Source: CAWUKT01 sp963923035 (GTDB taxonomy: Bacteria; Bacteroidota; Bacteroidia; J057; JADKCL01). Taken from it: a stretch of 64,000 bases of DNA. The stretch spans positions 1-64,000 of the forward strand of contig CAWUKT010000028.1 in assembly GCA_963923035.1 (NCBI GenBank), given 5' to 3'. The notes under the pieces were generated by a model. The model was not told the origin of the DNA. It ran no database searches and was given only the letters and a program-made list of their open reading frames with translations. Shown one piece after another: positions 63,930 to 64,000 of this stretch. Both the position numbers and the translations under genes were made by a program. How positions within the stretch are numbered: the first letter of the stretch is position 1; every line of letters begins with the position of its first letter.

Positions 63930-64000
63930 TTTGAGGGCATCGCTTCTCCAAATCCCGTCCCGTCCCGCCGTGGCGTGGTACGGGCTCCTGGGCTGGCTCA
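63922..64000 (+). CDS. Start of a gene cut off by the window end
   Basis: An ATG at 63922, inside the end of the previous gene, opens a frame that runs to the window edge (26 complete codons: MANLRASLLQIPSRPAVAWY, then a hydrophobic GLLGWL). It could be a membrane protein start. Too little is present to name it. Confidence 0.5.
   Translation, partial: MANLRASLLQIPSRPAVAWYGLLGWL

Overview
The window is a GC-rich chromosomal segment of a member of the Bacteroidota, most likely a Saprospiria/Lewinella-type marine or sludge bacterium (inference). The evidence is as follows. Three large secreted proteins end in type IX secretion (T9SS) sorting domains. Promoter-like TTG-N20-TAnnTTTG elements precede several genes, and Shine-Dalgarno sequences are largely absent. 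A LytS/LytTR two-component pair with a beta-propeller sensor is present. An ECF sigma factor is coupled to a membrane-anchored barrel protein, and ftsK is followed by a lolA-like gene. No rRNA, tRNA, CRISPR array, insertion sequence or integrase was seen.

Layout. 0.1-6.3 kb: a T9SS-secreted PKD protein divergent from a sensor kinase/response regulator pair. 6.4-12.4 kb: a small secreted protein, a muralytic multi-SH3 protein with a PVQR leader, a T9SS protein and a lipoprotein. 12.5-18.6 kb: a DUF1800/DUF1501 pair, then two M16 peptidase genes coupled to methylmalonyl-CoA epimerase. 18.7-29.7 kb: mostly minus-strand genes (DMT exporter, tadA, glycosyltransferase, flippase, then birA-coaX-outer-membrane barrel-TPR protein as a chain of overlapping genes), plus rsfS, an alpha/beta hydrolase, clpS and an LRR protein. 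30-33.4 kb: ftsK and a LolA-like carrier. 33.5-37 kb: a surface-glycan set (GT9, epimerase, methyltransferase, GT2). 37.4-44.2 kb: two unknowns, then topoisomerase IV (parE-parC). 44.5-49.6 kb: a double AAA+ protein, a PIN-domain toxin-antitoxin-like pair and a secreted protein.

49.7-55 kb is the most unusual stretch. A very large GH18 chitinase (CUB domains, T9SS tail) sits downstream of an intact contractile-tail tube gene and the wreck of a tail-sheath gene. A 153-bp direct repeat carrying the chitinase signal-peptide region flanks the tail genes and has fused a chitinase secretion signal onto the sheath fragment. Upstream lies a roughly 500-bp array of degenerate units with a strict 21-nt period, in front of the ECF sigma gene. 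I read this as the remnant of an extracellular contractile injection system (eCIS) or phage-tail locus. The muralytic protein at 7.3 kb, with a leader resembling those of eCIS-associated proteins, could be a former or current cargo (inference).

55-64 kb: ECF sigma factor and its membrane/barrel partner, an orphan Wzt-type ABC ATPase, a PLP decarboxylase, a cytochrome P450, and the translation/nucleotide set tsf-pyrH-frr followed by a small conserved-looking gene and the start of another gene cut off by the window end.

A second recombination scar lies at 47.1-48.06 kb. There a PIN-type module is bracketed by 42-bp direct repeats that duplicate the 3' end of the neighbouring gene.
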